This document shows, one piece after another, positions 1-8,085 of a stretch of 64,000 nt of DNA (the first letter of the stretch is position 1; every line of letters begins with the position of its first letter). This DNA comes from Kitasatospora indigofera. Lineage in GTDB: Bacteria; Actinomycetota; Actinomycetes; Streptomycetales; Streptomycetaceae. The stretch lies in assembly GCF_014655955.1 (NCBI RefSeq), contig NZ_BNBO01000022.1, positions 62,001 to 126,000 on the forward strand. Direction: 5' to 3'. The notes under the pieces are model-generated. The model was not told where the DNA came from and did not search any database. It was given only the letters and a program-made list of their open reading frames with translations. A program made the translations under genes and the position numbers.

Positions 1-1010
1 GCACCCTGGTGGTGGGGACGCTCTGCTACGTGGTCGTCTTCACCCTGCAGACCCTCTACATGGCGGCGATGGAGAACCTCGGCGCGGATCTCGCCCCCGG
101 GTCCTGGCCGCCGGTGCGGACGGCGCTGCTCACCCAGATCCACACCCAGGTGGCCCGCGCGGCGGCCCCGATCGTCGGCGGCGGGCTGCTGGCCGCCGGG
201 TCGTTGCGGGGGCTGGCGGTGATCGCGCTCGGCGGGGTGCTGGTGGTGCTGGTCGCGGTCCGGGCCGCCCGGCGGCACATCGACCTGGTGCCGGTCGCGC
301 GGACCGGTCCGCCGGGCCGGTCCGCCGGCGGGGCCGGGGCGCTGCGCCGGACGCTGCGCGAGGCCGCCGACTCGACCCGGCTGATCCGCAGCCGTCCCGA
401 ACTCGTCTTCCTCGTCCTGTTCGGCGCGCTCGCCAATCTGGTGGTCTTCCCCTTCTACGCGGTGCTGCCCGCGTTCATCGACGAGTACCGGATGCCGGCG
501 GCGGCGCAGGCGGGCCTGTACAGCTGGGCGTCCTCGGCGTACGGGGTGGGGATGCTGGCCGGCACCGTGCTGCTGATCCGGGTGCGCGGGCGCAGCGGTA
601 CGGTCGCGGGCCTGCGGACGGCCGCGTCGGCCTTCGCCGCCATCTGCCTGGTGCTCCTGCTGGTGACGGTGGTCCCGTGGCCGCCCGCGCTGGTCGTCGC
701 GATGGCGCTGGCGGGGGCGCTGTTCGCCGTCCTGGTGGCGGTCGGCGGCGCGGTCTGGCTGGACCGGACCCCGGCCGCGATCAGGGTGCGGGTCTTCAGC
801 CTGCGCCGGCTCTCGGTGTTCTCCAGCATCCCGCTCGGTTCGATGCTGATGGGCATCGGCGGCTCCCAGTTCGGCTACCGGGTGTTCGTCCGGGTGCTGC
901 TCGTCCTGGTGCTGGCCGTCCTGGCCTGGCTCTGGGCGGGCTTCCTGCGTGGGCGTCCGGACGGGCCGGACGGGCCGGGGGTGTCGGGGCCGCCCGGGGC
1001 GCCGGCGTAG
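1..1010 (+). CDS. MFS transporter, 5'-truncated
   Basis: Partial major facilitator permease; the reading frame is open from the window edge, so the GTG at base 9 is probably not the true start. The visible 330 residues hold about eight hydrophobic segments and a central loop rich in Arg/Gly (near residues 90-125), as in 12-helix efflux carriers. The repeated Gly-rich helices and a short Pro/Gly tail (GPDGPGVSGPP) fit a cytoplasmic C-terminus. Substrate cannot be told. It converges on the SDR gene only 28 bases away. Confidence 0.75.
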   Translation, partial: TLVVGTLCYVVVFTLQTLYMAAMENLGADLAPGSWPPVRTALLTQIHTQVARAAAPIVGGGLLAAGSLRGLAVIALGGVLVVLVAVRAARRHIDLVPVARTGPPGRSAGGAGALRRTLREAADSTRLIRSRPELVFLVLFGALANLVVFPFYAVLPAFIDEYRMPAAAQAGLYSWASSAYGVGMLAGTVLLIRVRGRSGTVAGLRTAASAFAAICLVLLLVTVVPWPPALVVAMALAGALFAVLVAVGGAVWLDRTPAAIRVRVFSLRRLSVFSSIPLGSMLMGIGGSQFGYRVFVRVLLVLVLAVLAWLWAGFLRGRPDGPDGPGVSGPPGAPA

Positions 1011-1038
1011 CTTGCCGGCCCGGGCGGCCCCGGCGGGC

Positions 1039-1764
1039 TCAGCGCCCGGCCAGCGAGCCGCCGTTGACGTGCAGGGTCTGGCCGGTGAGGTGGCCGGCGG
1101 CGGGGGAGGCCAGGAAGAGGACGGTGCCGGCGATGTCGGCCGGGGTGCCGGCCCGGCCGGTGCTGGTCTGGGCGATCAGGGCCGCCCGGCGCTGTTCGGT
1201 CATGGCGCCGCCGAAGAACTCGGTGGCCTCCACGAAGCCGGGGGCGACGACGTTGGCGGTGATCCGGTCCTTGCCGAGGTCCTGGGCGAGGGTGAGGTTC
1301 CACACCTCGACGGCGGCCTTGGCGGCGCCGTAGGAGCCCGACCCGCCGCGGTGGGCCGCGATGGAGCTGACGCTGACCACCGCGCCCCCGGCGGCGAGCC
1401 TCGGCCGGAGCGCGGCGGTGACCAGGACGGCCGACAGGACGTTGGCGTCCAGGTTGGCGCGCCAGGCGGCGGCGAGGCCGGCCAGCCCGGTGGGGGCCGG
1501 TGCGCCGATGTCGGTGTTGCCGCCGGCGTTGTTGACCAGGACGTCCACCTGTGCGGGCAGGGCGTCCAGGGCGGCCTCGACCTGCCCGGGATCGGTGGCG
1601 TCGAAGGCCACGGCGGTGACGCCGGGCCCGAGTTCGGCGGCGGTCCGCTCCAGGACGTCCTTGCGGCGGCCGGTGATCACGACCTGGTCGCCCTGTGCGG
1701 CGAACGATCCGGCGATCGCCCGGCCGATGCCGGTGCCGCCTCCGGTGACGACGATCTGACGCAT
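1039..1764 (-). CDS. SDR family NAD(P)-dependent oxidoreductase
   Basis: Classical short-chain dehydrogenase/reductase of 241 residues. The Rossmann nucleotide motif TGGGTGIG lies at residues 7-14, NNAG in the middle, the catalytic Ser in SVSSIA and the YGAAK Tyr-Lys pair after it, then a C-terminal NGG segment typical of the family. Substrate is unknown. ATG at 1764 is preferred over an in-frame GTG at 1770 because the GAGGAG ribosome binding site ends 5 bases before the ATG but abuts the GTG. It is divergent from a MarR gene, with a palindromic operator lying in the leader, so it is probably the regulator's target. Confidence 0.88.
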   Translation of the reverse strand: MRQIVVTGGGTGIGRAIAGSFAAQGDQVVITGRRKDVLERTAAELGPGVTAVAFDATDPGQVEAALDALPAQVDVLVNNAGGNTDIGAPAPTGLAGLAAAWRANLDANVLSAVLVTAALRPRLAAGGAVVSVSSIAAHRGGSGSYGAAKAAVEVWNLTLAQDLGKDRITANVVAPGFVEATEFFGGAMTEQRRAALIAQTSTGRAGTPADIAGTVLFLASPAAGHLTGQTLHVNGGSLAGR

Positions 1765-1774
1765 CCCCACTCCT

Positions 1775-1790
1775 CGTTTAGCGCTAAACG
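1775..1790. promoter_or_regulatory. MarR-type operator palindrome
   Basis: A perfect 16-bp palindrome, CGTTTAGCGCTAAACG, sits in the 45-base gap between the divergent SDR and MarR genes. MarR regulators typically bind such 16-20 bp inverted repeats between themselves and a target. It immediately precedes the SDR ribosome binding site and lies 19 bases before the marR start, so binding could block both genes. On the minus strand a TAGTGT -10-like box (1800-1805) would place the SDR start point just upstream of the palindrome. Confidence 0.75.
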
Positions 1791-1809
1791 TTTATGGGAC
1801 ACTATCAGC

Positions 1810-2340
1810 ATGACCACGCCCGAGCAGCTCCCGATCGACCGCGCCGAGGAGATCTCCCGGGCCTGGCAGCGCGAGCAACCGGGCCTGCCCGTGGGGTCGA
1901 TCGGCATCCTCACCCGGATCCGCCAGGCGGCCAAGCTGCTGGACGACGAGCGCCGCAGGGTGCTGGCCGTGGTCGCGATGGACGCCGCCACCCTCGACCT
2001 GCTCAGCACCCTGCGGCGCTCCGGCCCGCCCTACCGCCTCACCACCCGGGAGCTCGCCGACCGCTCCCTGATCACGGCCGGGGCGGTGACCCAGCGGGTG
2101 GACCGCGCCCAGGGCGAGGGCCTGGTCAGGCGGTTGCCGCCGGAGCCGGGCACCCGGGCGGTCGAGGTCGAGCTGACCGCTCCCGGGCACCGGGCGGTGG
2201 AGGAGGCGGTCGGCGGGCTGCTGACCTACGAGCAGGGCCTGGTCGAGAGCCTGGCGCCGCACGAACAGGACGAGCTGGCCCGCCTGTTGACGATCCTGCT
2301 GCGGGACCTGAGCGCCCGGGCCCGGGGCCCGCGCGGCTGA
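1810..2340 (+). CDS. MarR family transcriptional regulator
   Basis: A 176-residue winged-helix regulator. The helix-turn-helix is seen in LTTRELADRSLITAGAVTQR (about residues 79-98), followed by the wing with EGLVRRLPPEPGTR and VELTAPG, the classic MarR 'D/E-x-R...v.LT..G' layout. Flanking helices would form the dimer interface. The start at 1810 has no clear Shine-Dalgarno sequence and may be near-leaderless. Its position opposite the SDR gene with a shared palindrome suggests autoregulation plus repression of the SDR; the inducer is unknown. Confidence 0.88.
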   Translation: MTTPEQLPIDRAEEISRAWQREQPGLPVGSIGILTRIRQAAKLLDDERRRVLAVVAMDAATLDLLSTLRRSGPPYRLTTRELADRSLITAGAVTQRVDRAQGEGLVRRLPPEPGTRAVEVELTAPGHRAVEEAVGGLLTYEQGLVESLAPHEQDELARLLTILLRDLSARARGPRG

Positions 2341-2370
2341 CCGCGAAGCCCCCGCCGGTGGGGACGGCGG

Positions 2371-2967
2371 TCAGGCCCCGGCCGCCGCCAGCACCGCGTC
2401 CGTGGTGACCACCTTGGCGAAGCGGGCGGTGTGCAGCACCGCCGAGGTGGCCCGGGCCAGTTCGGTGGCGGGGATGAGTGCGCCGTCGGGGCCGGCCATC
2501 GCGAAGGTGTGCATGGCGTCGGCCGGGAAGATCACGTCGTAGCCGAGGTTGCCGCCCATCCGGGCCGTGACCTCGTTGCAGACGTTGGTCATGATCCCGG
2601 TGATCACCAACTGCCCGGTGCCGCGGGCCTGGAGCCACTCGTGCAGGTCGGGGGTGCCGTAGAAGGCGCTGTTGACCGACTTCACGATGTGCAGGTCGGG
2701 CTCGACGGCCGCGATCTCCGGCTTCAGCTCGTGCCCGGGGGTGCCGGCCACCAACGGCCCGGCGGTCGAGGCGTGCTGGACGGTCACGATCGGCCGGCCG
2801 GTGGCCTGCCAGCTCTCGATCAGCTGGACCATCCGCTTCTCGGCGTCGGGGTTGTCCCGGGGGCCCCAGAACTCCTCGTCGTCGAATCCCCGTTGGACGT
2901 CGATCACGATCAGGACGGCGTCGGGGGCGAGGGTGAGCGGGGCGTCGAATGCGCTGGTGTTCGTCAT
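2371..2967 (-). CDS. Isochorismatase-like cysteine hydrolase
   Basis: A 198-residue cysteine hydrolase of the isochorismatase superfamily. The likely catalytic triad is visible: Asp in LIVIDVQRGF, Lys in HIVKSVNSAF and Cys in ITGIMTNVCNEVTAR. The family acts on amides, N-carbamoyl groups or vinyl ethers; the substrate here is not deducible. The residues around the Cys (TNVCNEV) differ from the common TDVCVEGT form. No Shine-Dalgarno precedes the ATG; a CACGAT box six bases upstream suggests a leaderless mRNA. It is divergent from a GlxA-type regulator, a common pairing. Confidence 0.85.
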   Translation of the reverse strand: MTNTSAFDAPLTLAPDAVLIVIDVQRGFDDEEFWGPRDNPDAEKRMVQLIESWQATGRPIVTVQHASTAGPLVAGTPGHELKPEIAAVEPDLHIVKSVNSAFYGTPDLHEWLQARGTGQLVITGIMTNVCNEVTARMGGNLGYDVIFPADAMHTFAMAGPDGALIPATELARATSAVLHTARFAKVVTTDAVLAAAGA

Positions 2968-3022
2968 GCGTCGATCGTGCCGCCGGCCGGTCCGGGCCGG
3001 TGAGTGGCGCCGGCGCCATCGA

Positions 3023-3039
3023 TCGATACATTCCTGCCA
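3023..3039 (+). promoter_or_regulatory. Upstream copy of duplicated promoter element
   Basis: TCGATACATTCCTGCCA, matching the glxA start region (3134-3150) at 16 of 17 bases and containing a TANNNT -10 box (TACATT). A GTGAGT motif lies upstream at 3000-3005. It could be an older promoter copy or an operator half for the GlxA regulator. Confidence 0.5.
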
Positions 3040-3113
3040 GCGCCTCCGGGCGGCCGGTGACGGTCCGCCCTGCCCGCCCTGCCCGCCCTGGCCGCCCCGG
3101 AACGCCCGTGCCG

Positions 3114-3150
3114 GTGACGCGGGAGGGCGTCGGTCGATAGATTCCTGCCA
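3114..3150 (+). promoter_or_regulatory. Leaderless promoter of the GlxA-type gene
   Basis: GTGACG (-35, 3114-3119), an 18-base spacer and TAGATT (-10, 3138-3143), with six bases to the ATG at 3150. This places transcription start at the start codon, which agrees with the lack of a ribosome binding site. Confidence 0.55.
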
Positions 3151-4109
3151 TGCGCACAGTGGGCTGCCTGATCTTCGACGGCGTACGGGCCTTCGACTAC
3201 GCGGTGATCGGCGAGGTCTGGGCGAACCGGGTCAGCCGGCCCGGCGTGCCCGCCTTCGACCTGCGGGTCTGCGGGCCGGACGGGGTGAGGGTCCGGCTCG
3301 GCGGCGGGCTGGAGCGGACGCCGGACCACGGCCTGGAGGGCCTGCTCGACTGCGACCTGGTGGTCGTCCCCGGGGTGGAGCGGCCGCTGGCGCCGACCGC
3401 CCCGGAGGTGCTGGCGGCGCTGCGCGCGGTGCATGCGCGCGGCATCCCGATCGCCTCGCTCTGCGCCGGCGCGTTCGTCCTCGCGGACGCCGGCCTGCTG
3501 GACGGCCGGGCCGCCACCACCCACTGGTGCGTCGCCCAGGACCTGGCCGCCCGCCACCCGGCCGTGGACGTCCAGCCGGAGGTGCTGTTCACCGGCGACG
3601 GCGAGATCTGGACCTCGGCCGGGGTCGCCGCCGGCATCGATCTCTGCCTGCACCTGGTCCGCTCCGCGCACGGCCAGCAGGCCGCCGCCACGATCGCCCG
3701 GGCGATGGTCACCGCGCCGTTCCGGGCTGGCGGCCAGGCCCAGTTCATCCCGTCCCCGGTGCCGGAGGAGGCCGGCGACGACCCGCTGGCCCGGGTCCGG
3801 ACGGAGGTGCTGGCCGGCCTCGACACCCCGTGGACGGTCCGCCGGATGGCGGGCCTGGCGCTGATGTCCGAGCGCTCCTTCGCCCGCCGCTTCGTCGAGG
3901 CCGCCGGCACCTCCCCGCTGCGCTGGCTGCTGGACCAGCGGGTGCTGGCCGCCCAGCGCCTGCTGGAGGAGACGGACCTGCCGGTGGACGAGGTGGCCGC
4001 CCGCTGCGGTTTCGCCTCCGCCGTCTCGCTGCGCCCGGCCTTCGTCCGCCGGGTGGGGCTCGCGCCGCGCGAGTACCGGCGGTCCTTCCGGGGCCGCGAG
4101 GCGGGCTGA
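3150..4109 (+). CDS. GlxA family transcriptional regulator (DJ-1/PfpI + AraC)
   Basis: A 319-residue regulator. Residues 1-165 form a DJ-1/PfpI glutamine amidotransferase-like fold with the nucleophile-elbow Cys in ASLCAGAFVLADAGLLDGR and the conserved THW. Residues 215-315 hold a double AraC helix-turn-helix (WTVRRMAGLALMSERSFARRF and LPVDEVAARCGFASAVSLR). Family members sense small metabolites and regulate adjacent catabolic genes; the divergent isochorismatase-like hydrolase is the likely target. Expression appears leaderless. Confidence 0.87.
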   Translation: MRTVGCLIFDGVRAFDYAVIGEVWANRVSRPGVPAFDLRVCGPDGVRVRLGGGLERTPDHGLEGLLDCDLVVVPGVERPLAPTAPEVLAALRAVHARGIPIASLCAGAFVLADAGLLDGRAATTHWCVAQDLAARHPAVDVQPEVLFTGDGEIWTSAGVAAGIDLCLHLVRSAHGQQAAATIARAMVTAPFRAGGQAQFIPSPVPEEAGDDPLARVRTEVLAGLDTPWTVRRMAGLALMSERSFARRFVEAAGTSPLRWLLDQRVLAAQRLLEETDLPVDEVAARCGFASAVSLRPAFVRRVGLAPREYRRSFRGREAG

Positions 4110-4135
4110 GCCCGGCGCGCCACGGGACGCCGGGC
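4110..4135. terminator. Convergent hairpin
   Basis: An 8-bp stem, GCCCGGCG / CGCCGGGC, with a 10-base loop in the 31-base gap between the convergent glxA-type and ABC permease genes. It can serve both strands. Confidence 0.5.
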
Positions 4136-4140
4136 GCCCG

Positions 4141-5004
4141 TCAGACGTCCCGGCGGCGCACCACCACCAGCGCGAGGGCGACCGCCACCAGCGGCCAGAG
4201 CGCGTACACGGCCCAGGACCCGGCGTACGAGGCGTAGTGGTCGACGGCGGACGGCGCCCCCCAGGTGCGGGTGAGGCGCTGCCAGGCGCTGAGCACCAGG
4301 GTGTGGTTGAGGCCGACGGTCGAGCGGTTGTTGGCCGGCAGGATCACCGTGGGCAGGATCAGCAGGACGAGGACGCCGGTCAGCACGGTGGTCGCGGCGT
4401 GCCGGATCAGGGCGCCGAGGCCGAGGCCGACCAGGGCGCAGACCGGGCCGAGCAGCACGGACGCCGCCAGGGCGGTCGGCGCGCCGGGGGCGGTGACGGC
4501 GATGCCGGCGTCCCGGCCGTCCAGGATGCTCCAGGAGAGCAGGTACGAGCCGGTGACGGTGACGGCGCCGACCGCCGTCCACAGCAGGAACTGGACGGCG
4601 GCCTTCGCCAGCAGCACCGAGCCGCGGGCGGGCACGGCCACCGTGGTGGTGCGGATCAGCCCGCTGCCGTACTCGCTGACCACGGCGATCGCCCCGAGGC
4701 TGGCGGCGGCGAGCATCAGCATCAGGTAGCCCTCGGGCGGGAAGGCGTCGTGCAGGGCGAAGGTGGGCTCCCACGGCGACTCGGGGCCGCGGCGGGGGAT
4801 GGCGTCGTAGTCCGCGAGCGACACCAGCCCGGCGGCGCCGACGGCGACCAGGACGACCAGTCCGAGCAGCCAGGGGGTGGAACGCAGCGAGCGGATCTTG
4901 ATCCACTCGGCCGCGACCAGGTCGCCGAAGCGGACGGGCGGCGGGGCGCCGGCGCCGACGGTGGCACGGGGTGCGGTGGCCCGGCCGGTGACGGGGGCGC
5001 TCAT
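4141..5004 (-). CDS. ABC transporter permease (ABC-2 type)
   Basis: A 287-residue integral membrane protein with about six hydrophobic segments. After a 25-residue soluble N-terminus comes the motif VAAEWIKIRSLRSTPWL, typical of ABC-2 permeases, then a large extracytoplasmic loop (PESPWEPTFALHDAFPPEG) and helices to a cationic tail VVRRRDV. It partners with the preceding ATPase gene, whose stop overlaps this start as ATGA, indicating translational coupling. Probably exports a drug, lipid or peptide; the substrate is unknown. Confidence 0.85.
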   Translation of the reverse strand: MSAPVTGRATAPRATVGAGAPPPVRFGDLVAAEWIKIRSLRSTPWLLGLVVLVAVGAAGLVSLADYDAIPRRGPESPWEPTFALHDAFPPEGYLMLMLAAASLGAIAVVSEYGSGLIRTTTVAVPARGSVLLAKAAVQFLLWTAVGAVTVTGSYLLSWSILDGRDAGIAVTAPGAPTALAASVLLGPVCALVGLGLGALIRHAATTVLTGVLVLLILPTVILPANNRSTVGLNHTLVLSAWQRLTRTWGAPSAVDHYASYAGSWAVYALWPLVAVALALVVVRRRDV

Positions 5005-5921
5005 CGGGCTTCCCCCGCCCGGTACTCGATGCTCCCGGCGGTCAGTTCCATGAAGGCTTCCTCCAACGAGGCGGTACGGACGGTCAGTTCGTGCAGGGTG
5101 ATCCGGTGTTCGGCGGCCAGTGCGCCGATCCGCCCGGCCGGCAGGCCGGTCACGACGAGCCGTTCGGAGCCGGCCGAGCCCTCGGGCGTCACCGCTGCCC
5201 CGGCGGCCGTCAGCAGTGCGGTCAGTTCGGCGGCCCGTGGCGTCCCGACCAGGACGCCCGGCCGGCCGGCCCGGGCGGCGAACACGGCGACCGGCTCGGC
5301 GGCGATCAGCCGGCCCTGCCCGATCACCACCAGCTGGTCGGCGGTCTGCTCCATCTCCGTCATCAGGTGGCTGGAGAGGAACACCGTGCGGCCCTCGGCG
5401 GCGAGCCGGCGGAAGAGCCCGCGCACCCAGAGCACGCCCTCCGGGTCCATGCCGTTGACGGGTTCGTCGAACATCAGCACCGGCGGGTCGCCGAGCAGGG
5501 CGACGGCGACGCCGAGGCGCTGCTTCATGCCGAGCGAGAACCCGCCGATCCGGCGCCGGGCCGCCCCGGCCAGGCCGACCTCCTCCAGCACCTCCTCGAC
5601 CCGGCGCGCGGCGATGCCGTTGCTGCGGGCGAGCGCCGCGAGGTGGGCGGCGGCGGTGCGCCCGCCGTGCACCTGCTGCGCGTCCAGCAGGGCGCCGGCG
5701 TGGTGCAGTCCACGCGGGTGGTCGCGGAACGGGACGCCGCTGACGGTGGCGGTGCCGCCGTCGGGCGCGTCCAGGCCGAGGATCATCCGCAGGGTGGTGG
5801 TCTTGCCGGCGCCGTTGGGGCCCAGGAACCCGGTGACCTGCCCGGGGCGCACGGTGAAGGAGAGACGGTCCACCGCCGTCCGGCGGCCGTAGCGCTTGGT
5901 GAGTTCGTTGACTTCGATCAC
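5001..5921 (-). CDS. ABC transporter ATP-binding protein
   Basis: A 306-residue ATPase of the DrrA/BcrA/Nat type. Walker A GPNGAGKTT, an atypical but family-normal signature FSLGMKQRLGVA, Walker B VLMFDEP and the H-loop LSSH are all present; a C-terminal domain of about 90 residues follows, as in exporter ATPases. The GTG at 5921 (MIEVNELTKRYG) is chosen because the homologous region begins there; upstream codons run through the promoter. It is divergent from a histidine kinase whose regulator may control this exporter. Confidence 0.88.
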   Translation of the reverse strand: MIEVNELTKRYGRRTAVDRLSFTVRPGQVTGFLGPNGAGKTTTLRMILGLDAPDGGTATVSGVPFRDHPRGLHHAGALLDAQQVHGGRTAAAHLAALARSNGIAARRVEEVLEEVGLAGAARRRIGGFSLGMKQRLGVAVALLGDPPVLMFDEPVNGMDPEGVLWVRGLFRRLAAEGRTVFLSSHLMTEMEQTADQLVVIGQGRLIAAEPVAVFAARAGRPGVLVGTPRAAELTALLTAAGAAVTPEGSAGSERLVVTGLPAGRIGALAAEHRITLHELTVRTASLEEAFMELTAGSIEYRAGEAR

Positions 5922-5991
5922 GCTGCCAACCCTGCCGGTGCGGCGCCCGCCTGACATCGGGCCACGGGCGGCACCTGCCCGGCCGGCACTG

Positions 5992-6015
5992 GCCCCCGGG
6001 CGTACGCCCGGGGGC
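5992..6015. promoter_or_regulatory. 24-bp perfect palindrome between ABC and two-component genes
   Basis: Each arm reads GCCCCCGGGCGT and meets its exact complement with no spacer. It lies 70 bases upstream of the ATPase start and 26 bases upstream of the kinase gene's -10 box. It could be the binding site of the neighbouring NarL-type response regulator, or a cruciform-forming element acting as a bidirectional terminator. Confidence 0.6.
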
Positions 6016-6040
6016 TGATGTCCGCAGCTCGCGGGCCGGT

Positions 6041-6046
6041 TAGTCT
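6041..6046 (+). promoter_or_regulatory. -10 box of the histidine kinase gene
   Basis: TAGTCT followed by six bases and the ATG at 6053, giving a probable leaderless transcript. No convincing -35 box is seen, which fits activator dependence on the adjacent palindrome. Confidence 0.5.
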
Positions 6047-6052
6047 CGCCGG

Positions 6053-7291
6053 ATGGACGCCACAGCAGCTGCCCCGCCCCCGCCCGCCGCCGCGCACCGG
6101 TTGCGGCCGGCGCTGCTGTGGGCGGGCGCCACCATCCTGATCGTCACCGTGGCGGAGAGCCTGCTCGGGGAGCCGTACGGGGTCGGCGAAGGGGTCCAAC
6201 GGCCGGGCCCGCTGGCCGCGGTGGGCGTGGACCTGCTGGCCGCCGTCCTGCTGCGGCGGTTCCCCGTGGCGGTCTTCGGGATGCTGCTGTCGGCCGGCCT
6301 CGGTATGGCGCTGACCGAGGAACTGCTGCCGTTGAACCTGCGGATCGGTCATCTGCTGCCCGCCGCGGCAGCCCTCTGCTACCTGGTGACGGTCCGCTCG
6401 GGCAAGATCGCGCTGCGGGCGCTGGGCGTGTCCGTCGCGGTGATGGCCGGGTACCAGGTGGTCCAGGCGGAGCGGGGCGTTGACGTGCAGCTGGGTCAGG
6501 TCCAGTACCCGGCCGCCTTGATGATGCTGTTCGCCTGGTCGATCGGCCTTTCGGTGCGGCAGGCACGGGAGGCCGCATCGGCGGCCCGCACGCAGGCGAC
6601 CGAACAGGCGATCACCGCCGAACGACTGCGGATCGCCCGGGAACTGCACGACATGGTCGCCCACAGCATCGGCATCATCGCGATCCAGGCAGGGGTCGGC
6701 AGCCGGGTGATCGGGACGCAGCCGGACGAGGCCAGGAAGGCGCTGCAGGCGATCGAGGAGACCAGCCGGGAGACCCTGGCGGGGCTGCGCCGAACGCTGG
6801 TGGCGTTGCGTCAGGCCGATCCGCAGGGCGCGGGCCCGGTGCTGTCCGAGCCGATGGCGGGTCTGGCGGACGTGGAGCGGCTGGCGGAGGCGACCGCGAC
6901 GGCCGGGGTGCGGGTGGAGGTGTGCCGGAGCGGGGAGCGGCGGCCGCTGCCGCCGGACATCGAGCTGTCGGCTTTCCGGATCGTGCAGGAGGCCGTGACG
7001 AACGTCGTCCGGCACGCGGGCACCGGTCACTGCCGGGTGAGCGTCGGCCACGGGGACGAGGAGCTGTCGGTGGAGGTCGTGGACGAGGGGCGCGGGGTGA
7101 CCGGCCCGGCGCCGGGGCGCGGTTTCGGCCTGGTGGGGATGCGGGAGCGGGTGGCTCTGCTGCACGGCCGGTTCGAGGCCGGGCCGCGCCCCGGGGGCGG
7201 GTTCCGGGTGGCGGCCGTGCTGCCGCTGCCCGCTCCGGCGTCCACCGTCGTCACCGCGCGGCCGCTCCCGGACGCGGCGGAGGTCCGGTGA
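6053..7291 (+). CDS. Two-component sensor histidine kinase (NarL/DesK class)
   Basis: A 412-residue membrane kinase. Residues 18-165 carry about five hydrophobic helices; the HisKA_3 dimerisation box ERLRIARELHDMVAHS puts the phospho-acceptor at His199, and the HATPase domain shows IVQEAVTNVVRHAG (N-box) and RGFGLVGMRERV (G-box). No extracellular sensor domain is present, so it probably senses the membrane or a partner protein. The response regulator gene overlaps its stop (GTGA). The pair stands opposite an ABC exporter, a frequent arrangement for drug or cell-envelope stress sensing. Confidence 0.92.
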   Translation: MDATAAAPPPPAAAHRLRPALLWAGATILIVTVAESLLGEPYGVGEGVQRPGPLAAVGVDLLAAVLLRRFPVAVFGMLLSAGLGMALTEELLPLNLRIGHLLPAAAALCYLVTVRSGKIALRALGVSVAVMAGYQVVQAERGVDVQLGQVQYPAALMMLFAWSIGLSVRQAREAASAARTQATEQAITAERLRIARELHDMVAHSIGIIAIQAGVGSRVIGTQPDEARKALQAIEETSRETLAGLRRTLVALRQADPQGAGPVLSEPMAGLADVERLAEATATAGVRVEVCRSGERRPLPPDIELSAFRIVQEAVTNVVRHAGTGHCRVSVGHGDEELSVEVVDEGRGVTGPAPGRGFGLVGMRERVALLHGRFEAGPRPGGGFRVAAVLPLPAPASTVVTARPLPDAAEVR

Positions 7292-7950
7292 CCGTCCGGG
7301 TGGTGCTGGCCGACGACCAGCCGTTGGTCCGCTCGGGCCTGCGGGTGCTGATCACCGACACCCCCGACCTGGAAGTGGTCGGCGAGGCGGCGGACGGCGA
7401 GGAGGCCGTCCGGCTGACGGCCGAGCTGGCGCCGGACGTGGTGGTGATGGACATCCGGATGCCCGGCATGGACGGGATCGAGGCGACCCGCCGGATCATG
7501 GCGGGCCAGGGCCCGACCCGGGTGCTGGTGCTGACCACCTTCGACGAGGACGAGCACGTGCACGGCGCGCTGCGGGCCGGTGCGAGCGGCTTCGCGGTGA
7601 AGGACATGGCGCTGGACGACATCCTGGCGGCGGTCCGGGTGGTCGCCGCCGGGGACGCGCTGATCGCGCCGGGCGTCACCCGCCGCCTGATCGCGGACTT
7701 CCTGGCCGGGGCCCGGGCGGGGTCCGGCCGCGCCCCGCGCCCGCTGGAGGGCGTCACCGACCGGGAGCGCGAGGTGCTGACCCTGGTCGGGCGCGGCCGG
7801 TCCAACGGCGAGATCGCGGACGACCTCTTCATCTCGGTGGCCACCGCCAAGTCGCACGTGGCCCGGCTGCTGTCCAAGCTCGGCGCCCGGGACCGCGTCC
7901 AGCTGGTGATCATCGCGTACGAGGCGGGCCTGGTCGCCCCGCCGGGCTGA
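7288..7950 (+). CDS. Response regulator, NarL/FixJ family
   Basis: A 220-residue regulator. The receiver domain has acidic Asp9-Asp10, phospho-acceptor Asp55 in VVVMDIRMPG, the Thr in LVLTTFDED and Lys in GFAVKDM. The LuxR-type helix-turn-helix follows in VTDREREVLTLVGRGRSNGE and ATAKSHVARLLSKLGARDR. The GTG start overlaps the kinase stop by four bases, so the two are translationally coupled. Likely target: the divergent ABC exporter and its own promoter through the 24-bp palindrome. Confidence 0.92.
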   Translation: MTVRVVLADDQPLVRSGLRVLITDTPDLEVVGEAADGEEAVRLTAELAPDVVVMDIRMPGMDGIEATRRIMAGQGPTRVLVLTTFDEDEHVHGALRAGASGFAVKDMALDDILAAVRVVAAGDALIAPGVTRRLIADFLAGARAGSGRAPRPLEGVTDREREVLTLVGRGRSNGEIADDLFISVATAKSHVARLLSKLGARDRVQLVIIAYEAGLVAPPG

Positions 7951-8085
7951 GCCGGCCGGCACCCCGGCGGCGGCCTTCCCCCGGCTCCGCCCGGGGCTTC
8001 CTGGCAGGATGGAAGCTCCGGGCGGCCGCCGCGCCGCCCGGCCCGCCCGTCCGCACGAGACCGAGATCGGAGCCCGATCCGCACC

